DNA of 64,000 bases from Pseudoselenomonas ruminantium (GTDB lineage: Bacteria; Bacillota; Negativicutes; Selenomonadales; Selenomonadaceae), in assembly GCF_900113715.1 (NCBI RefSeq), contig NZ_FOQK01000020.1, positions 1-64,000 on the forward strand, in the 5' to 3' direction. The position numbers and the translations under genes were made by a program. Below are positions 60,777-64,000 of the stretch, one piece after another (position 1 is the stretch's first letter; every line of letters begins with the position of its first letter). Below the pieces are notes generated by a model. That model searched no databases. It was not told the origin of the DNA and saw nothing but the letters and a program-made list of their open reading frames with translations.

Positions 60777-61700
60777 TTATCCCCGCCAGTAGCGGCGCGC
60801 ATTCTCGCGGTCGCGATGCATCTGCGCGATGAGCTCCTCCTTGCCCGCGAATTTCTGCTGCTCGCGCAGCTTGGCCAGGAACCGCACCTCGATGACCTGA
60901 TCGTAGATGTCCTGGCTGAAGTCCTGGATATTGACCTCCAGACGGCGGTTGCAGCCTTCAAAGGTCGGATTGTCGCCGATATTGGCAAGGCCGGCATAAT
61001 GCCTGCCTGCATGGATAACATCACAGGCATAGACGCCATTGGGCAGCATCACGCGCTCGTCGGGAATGGCAAGATTCGCCGTCGGGAAGCCCAGCGTGCG
61101 TCCGCGCCGGTCGCCATGGATGACGCGGCCGACCACCGTGAAGGGATAGCCCAGGAAGTCGTTGACCTCCTGCAGTGCCCCCTTGTCAACCAGGGCCCGG
61201 ATGCGGGTGCTGCTGACTGCGCGGCCATCGCGCAGCACGGCCTGGCAGACCTCGGCCTGGAAGCCGTAGGCAGGGCCTTCCCGCAGCAGCTGGCGCTGGG
61301 TACCCCTTCCCTTGCTGCCAAACGTGTAGTTCGGCCCTGTGACCACATAGCGCGGCGCAAAGAGCTGCTGCAGGAGCTCAAGGAAGGCCTTCGGGCTCTT
61401 GCTGGCAAACTCCTTCGTGAACGGAATCGAGACGAGCACATCGACCCCCAGCTCCGCCAGGCGCCGCTCGCGCAGCAGGTTGTTGCCGATCTGCTTGGGC
61501 AGTGCCTGAGGCGCGACGACGGCCAGCGGATGATTGCTGAACGTGAAGACCACGGCCGTGCCGTCGATCTCCCGAGCGAGCTCCACAGCCCGCCGGACAA
61601 TGCTCTGATGGCCGATATGCACGCCGTCAAACATGCCCAGGGCCACGACAATATTCTTGTATTCTCTGCTCAAAGCTGTCAGCTTCGAGAAAACTCTCAT
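60777..61700 (-). CDS. ribF: Bifunctional riboflavin kinase / FAD synthetase
   Basis: A 307-residue enzyme making FMN and then FAD. The N-terminal nucleotidyltransferase domain has ALGMFDGVHIGHQSIV, FTFSNHPLAVV and GPNYTFGSKGRGT; the C-terminal kinase domain has GRVIHGDRRGRTLGFPTAN, GVYACDV and NIGDNPTF. AAAGGTGA is upstream. The ribF-rpsO-pnp order is common in Firmicutes. Its FMN/FAD would serve PyrD, PyrK and MurB encoded in this window. Confidence 0.96.
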   Translation of the reverse strand: MRVFSKLTALSREYKNIVVALGMFDGVHIGHQSIVRRAVELAREIDGTAVVFTFSNHPLAVVAPQALPKQIGNNLLRERRLAELGVDVLVSIPFTKEFASKSPKAFLELLQQLFAPRYVVTGPNYTFGSKGRGTQRQLLREGPAYGFQAEVCQAVLRDGRAVSSTRIRALVDKGALQEVNDFLGYPFTVVGRVIHGDRRGRTLGFPTANLAIPDERVMLPNGVYACDVIHAGRHYAGLANIGDNPTFEGCNRRLEVNIQDFSQDIYDQVIEVRFLAKLREQQKFAGKEELIAQMHRDRENARRYWRG

Positions 61701-61761
61701 GGACTATCACCTTTTACTAAATATTTGCACCAACTTATTATACTACACTTATCCCGTTCTG

Positions 61762-64000
61762 TCAGTCCATGTCCAGCTCAGTGACATCGGCGATATAGAC
61801 GTAATAGACATACTCTGTCCCGTTGAACACCTTATACCCTACATCCGCCACGTGCCGGATGGCCCCGTCCTTGCGGACGATGTCATAGTCGATGTAGTCC
61901 ATGTTATCCTGCGATTTGCTCTGCTGCTCTTCGATGGCCTGCTGTACGGCAAAGACATCCTCAACATGTACCATCGTCTTGAAGGAGCCGCCGACAAACT
62001 GCATGAACTCCACCGTCGTCGCGCAGCCAAAGATCGCTGCCGTGTCGGAATCGGCATAGATGATCTGCTCATCAAACCCCGCCCGATAGACAAAGAACCC
62101 GCATAGGCAGCCAAGCTTCTGGTACTTTTCCCGGAAGGCCTCCAGGGCGTCATTATGGACATAGCGGTTGGGATCGAGCAGCACCATCTCAATAGTATCG
62201 TACAGCTTGTCCACCTCAAAGGGTTTGGCCACATGGTCGTTCATGCCCGCCAGGACAGCCCGGTGCTTGTCCTCATCAAAGGCATTGGCCGTCATCGCGA
62301 TGACAGGGATCCCTGACTTATAGGGCTCCTTGAGCTTGCGGATTGTCCGCGTTGCCTCATAGCCATTCATCCGCGGCATCTGGATATCCATGAGTATCAG
62401 ATCATAGTCCCCAGGCTTTGAATGCTCCACCTTATCCACCGCTTCTACGCCATCTTCGGCATAATCGACCACAAATCCTTTTTCGGTCAGGATCGCCACC
62501 GCGATTTCCGCATTGAGCTCATTGTCCTCGGCCAGCAGGATCCGCAGCCCTTGGAATTTCGTATAATCCCGCACGGCGTTTTCCTTTTTGCCGGTATGGA
62601 TCATGATCTTTTCGGTGATGCGGAACGGGAAGGTCACGACAAAGGTCGTCCCGGCGCCGAGCTTGCTCGTGACCTTGATGGTACCGCCGAGCAGGTCTAC
62701 CAGCTCCTTGACGATCAGCATGCCAAGGCCTGTGCCCATGATGCCGCTCTGGGTTGTCGTCTTCTCCCGCGAGAAGGCCTCGTAGAGATGTGGCAGGAAA
62801 TCTTCCGGCATGCCGATACCCGTGTCGGCTATCGTGACCTGATAGAGCGCATAGCCTTCCTCATGGGAGGGGATTTCCCGGATATCCATCGATACGCTGC
62901 CACCCTCGGGAGTGTATTTGTAGGCGTTGCTGATGAGATTCAGCATGATTTCCCGGAACTTGGTGAAATCCACCAGCAGGTCTTCGTGCTCCACATCGAT
63001 GGTATGGTTGAACGTGAGCTTCTTTTCCTTCATCTGCGCCTCGAATACCGCACAGATTGCCTGATAGATCTCGCGGGCATTGCCATAGGATTCGTCGATC
63101 GTCGCCTTGCCGCTTTCGATGCGGGCCATTTCGAGCACATTGTTGATGAGGGAGAGCAGGAACTCATTGGAGGCCTGTATCTTTTTCAGATAGTCCCGCA
63201 CCTGTTCCTTATCGTCAATGTTCTTCTCGATGAGGTTCGTGAAGCCGATGATGGCATTCATCGGCGTGCGGATGTCATGGGACATATTGAACAGGAAGGC
63301 CGTCTTGGCCTTGTTCGCCGCGTTCGCCGCATCCTTGGCTATCTCGAGCTCATCATTGAGCACGCGGATCTCTTCAAGCTGTGCCTCCTGGGTCTCATAG
63401 GCCTCGGCCAGCTGCCGGCGCCGCTCCTGTATCTCCTCCTGCTTTTTCTTCTCCTTCTCGACAATCTCGCTGACATCCCGGCAGCCATAGAAAAAGGCTA
63501 CGTTGCCATTCTCATCGAGGATGCGCGAGTACGTCCCTTGATAGTAGCAGCGCTTCCCGCATTCATCCACCAGCATGAAATTGATTTGATAGAGCTTTCC
63601 CGACTGGGTCTTATCCATCAGCGAATCGATTGCGACATCCCGCTTGATCCGGGCACGGTCTTCGGGGACGATATGCTTATCGCAGAGCTTCTCGATGAAC
63701 TCCTCATAGGAGCCGCCATCGAAGGCCGCGAGCTCCGCATTCGCATTTTCAGCCTTGCCCTCGTTGCGGACAACGCGCAGCTTATGGTTCACAGCATCGA
63801 TGATATAGGTCGTCAGGAATTCCTGCGCCAGCACCTTATACATCTGGCGCTGCAGTTCCAGCCGCTTCTGCTCCGTGACATCCGTGATTATCCCCAAGGC
63901 CTGCCAGGGATAGCCATCCCTGTCCTTGAGCTTGCTCACAGCGATATGAAACCACCGCGTCACCTTGTCCCTGCGCCACATGCGGAATTCAACATGGAAA
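61762..64000 (-). CDS. Hybrid sensor histidine kinase with C-terminal PAS domain (partial)
   Basis: At least 745 codons; the frame is open at the window end (FHVEFRMWRRDK precedes the first visible Met), so the N-terminus is missing. Order: the end of a PAS domain (WFHIAVSKLKDRDGYPWQAL), a second PAS (GKRCYYQGTYSRILDENGN), coiled coil, HisKA with [16 protein letters not shown], HATPase (ADTGIGMPEDFLPHLYEAF, GTGLGMLIVKEL), receiver with [18 protein letters not shown], and after the receiver a further PAS-like domain (FFVYRAGFDEQIIYADSD to IADVTELD). A sensor placed after the receiver is unusual. It lies 61 bp upstream of ribF on the same strand. Confidence 0.88.
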   Translation of the reverse strand, partial: FHVEFRMWRRDKVTRWFHIAVSKLKDRDGYPWQALGIITDVTEQKRLELQRQMYKVLAQEFLTTYIIDAVNHKLRVVRNEGKAENANAELAAFDGGSYEEFIEKLCDKHIVPEDRARIKRDVAIDSLMDKTQSGKLYQINFMLVDECGKRCYYQGTYSRILDENGNVAFFYGCRDVSEIVEKEKKKQEEIQERRRQLAEAYETQEAQLEEIRVLNDELEIAKDAANAANKAKTAFLFNMSHDIRTPMNAIIGFTNLIEKNIDDKEQVRDYLKKIQASNEFLLSLINNVLEMARIESGKATIDESYGNAREIYQAICAVFEAQMKEKKLTFNHTIDVEHEDLLVDFTKFREIMLNLISNAYKYTPEGGSVSMDIREIPSHEEGYALYQVTIADTGIGMPEDFLPHLYEAFSREKTTTQSGIMGTGLGMLIVKELVDLLGGTIKVTSKLGAGTTFVVTFPFRITEKIMIHTGKKENAVRDYTKFQGLRILLAEDNELNAEIAVAILTEKGFVVDYAEDGVEAVDKVEHSKPGDYDLILMDIQMPRMNGYEATRTIRKLKEPYKSGIPVIAMTANAFDEDKHRAVLAGMNDHVAKPFEVDKLYDTIEMVLLDPNRYVHNDALEAFREKYQKLGCLCGFFVYRAGFDEQIIYADSDTAAIFGCATTVEFMQFVGGSFKTMVHVEDVFAVQQAIEEQQSKSQDNMDYIDYDIVRKDGAIRHVADVGYKVFNGTEYVYYVYIADVTELDMD

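Overview
The window looks like a chromosomal segment of a diderm Firmicute of the class Negativicutes, probably Selenomonadaceae. This is inferred from the mix of a Firmicute-style pyrimidine operon containing pyrK, an autotransporter with a C-terminal outer-membrane barrel, an AsmA-like protein, csrA and a family of soluble hybrid histidine kinases. No marker gene here fixes the genus. Core genes are GC-rich and mostly on the minus strand. Accessory genes at about 26-38 kb are visibly AT-richer and full of broken genes.

Layout: 0-3.8 kb holds the right end of an IS3 element, a LUD-domain protein, a methyltransferase, two small secreted proteins and two divergent small-RNA candidates. 3.85-13.7 kb is the complete de novo UMP operon pyrB-pyrC-carA-carB-pyrK-pyrD-pyrF-pyrE (minus strand), with an attenuator-like leader, two promoters and a palindrome inside the distal promoter. 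13.7-22.1 kb carries a DUF1294 protein, a FIST-GGDEF protein, a beta-CASP nuclease, a hybrid kinase, murB and trmL. 22.2-25.8 kb is a large metalloprotease-like autotransporter.

26-38.3 kb is an accessory and mobile zone. It contains an Fst/Ldr-like type I toxin-antitoxin locus with a decayed chimeric second copy, an IS3 element that truncates a SIMPL-domain gene, an AT-rich block of four unknown genes, conjugation remnants (TrbJ-like, lytic transglycosylase) interrupted by a truncated IS256 element, a serine recombinase, an Xre / ImmA-IrrE / PIN cassette and a YvrJ-like pseudogene. 38.3-64 kb returns to core functions: ilvD, cobalamin adenosyltransferase, two SGNH hydrolases, a second hybrid kinase beside a CheB-like protein with a degenerate receiver, FeoA-FeoB fusion, MFS transporter, udk, csrA, an AsmA-like protein, a lone tyrosine recombinase, pnp, rpsO, ribF and a third hybrid kinase running off the end.

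The two most unusual signals are (1) the convergent small-peptide/antisense-RNA locus at 26.37-26.75 kb, whose RNA carries direct repeats complementary to the toxin start region, and (2) a recurrent 12-bp palindrome TTGACNNGTCAA. The palindrome occurs in tandem arrays with roughly 13-16 bp spacing (four copies at 51.2 kb, three at 26.0 kb, two at 35.8 kb) and as single copies in or near promoters at 13.7, 38.1 and 42.4 kb.
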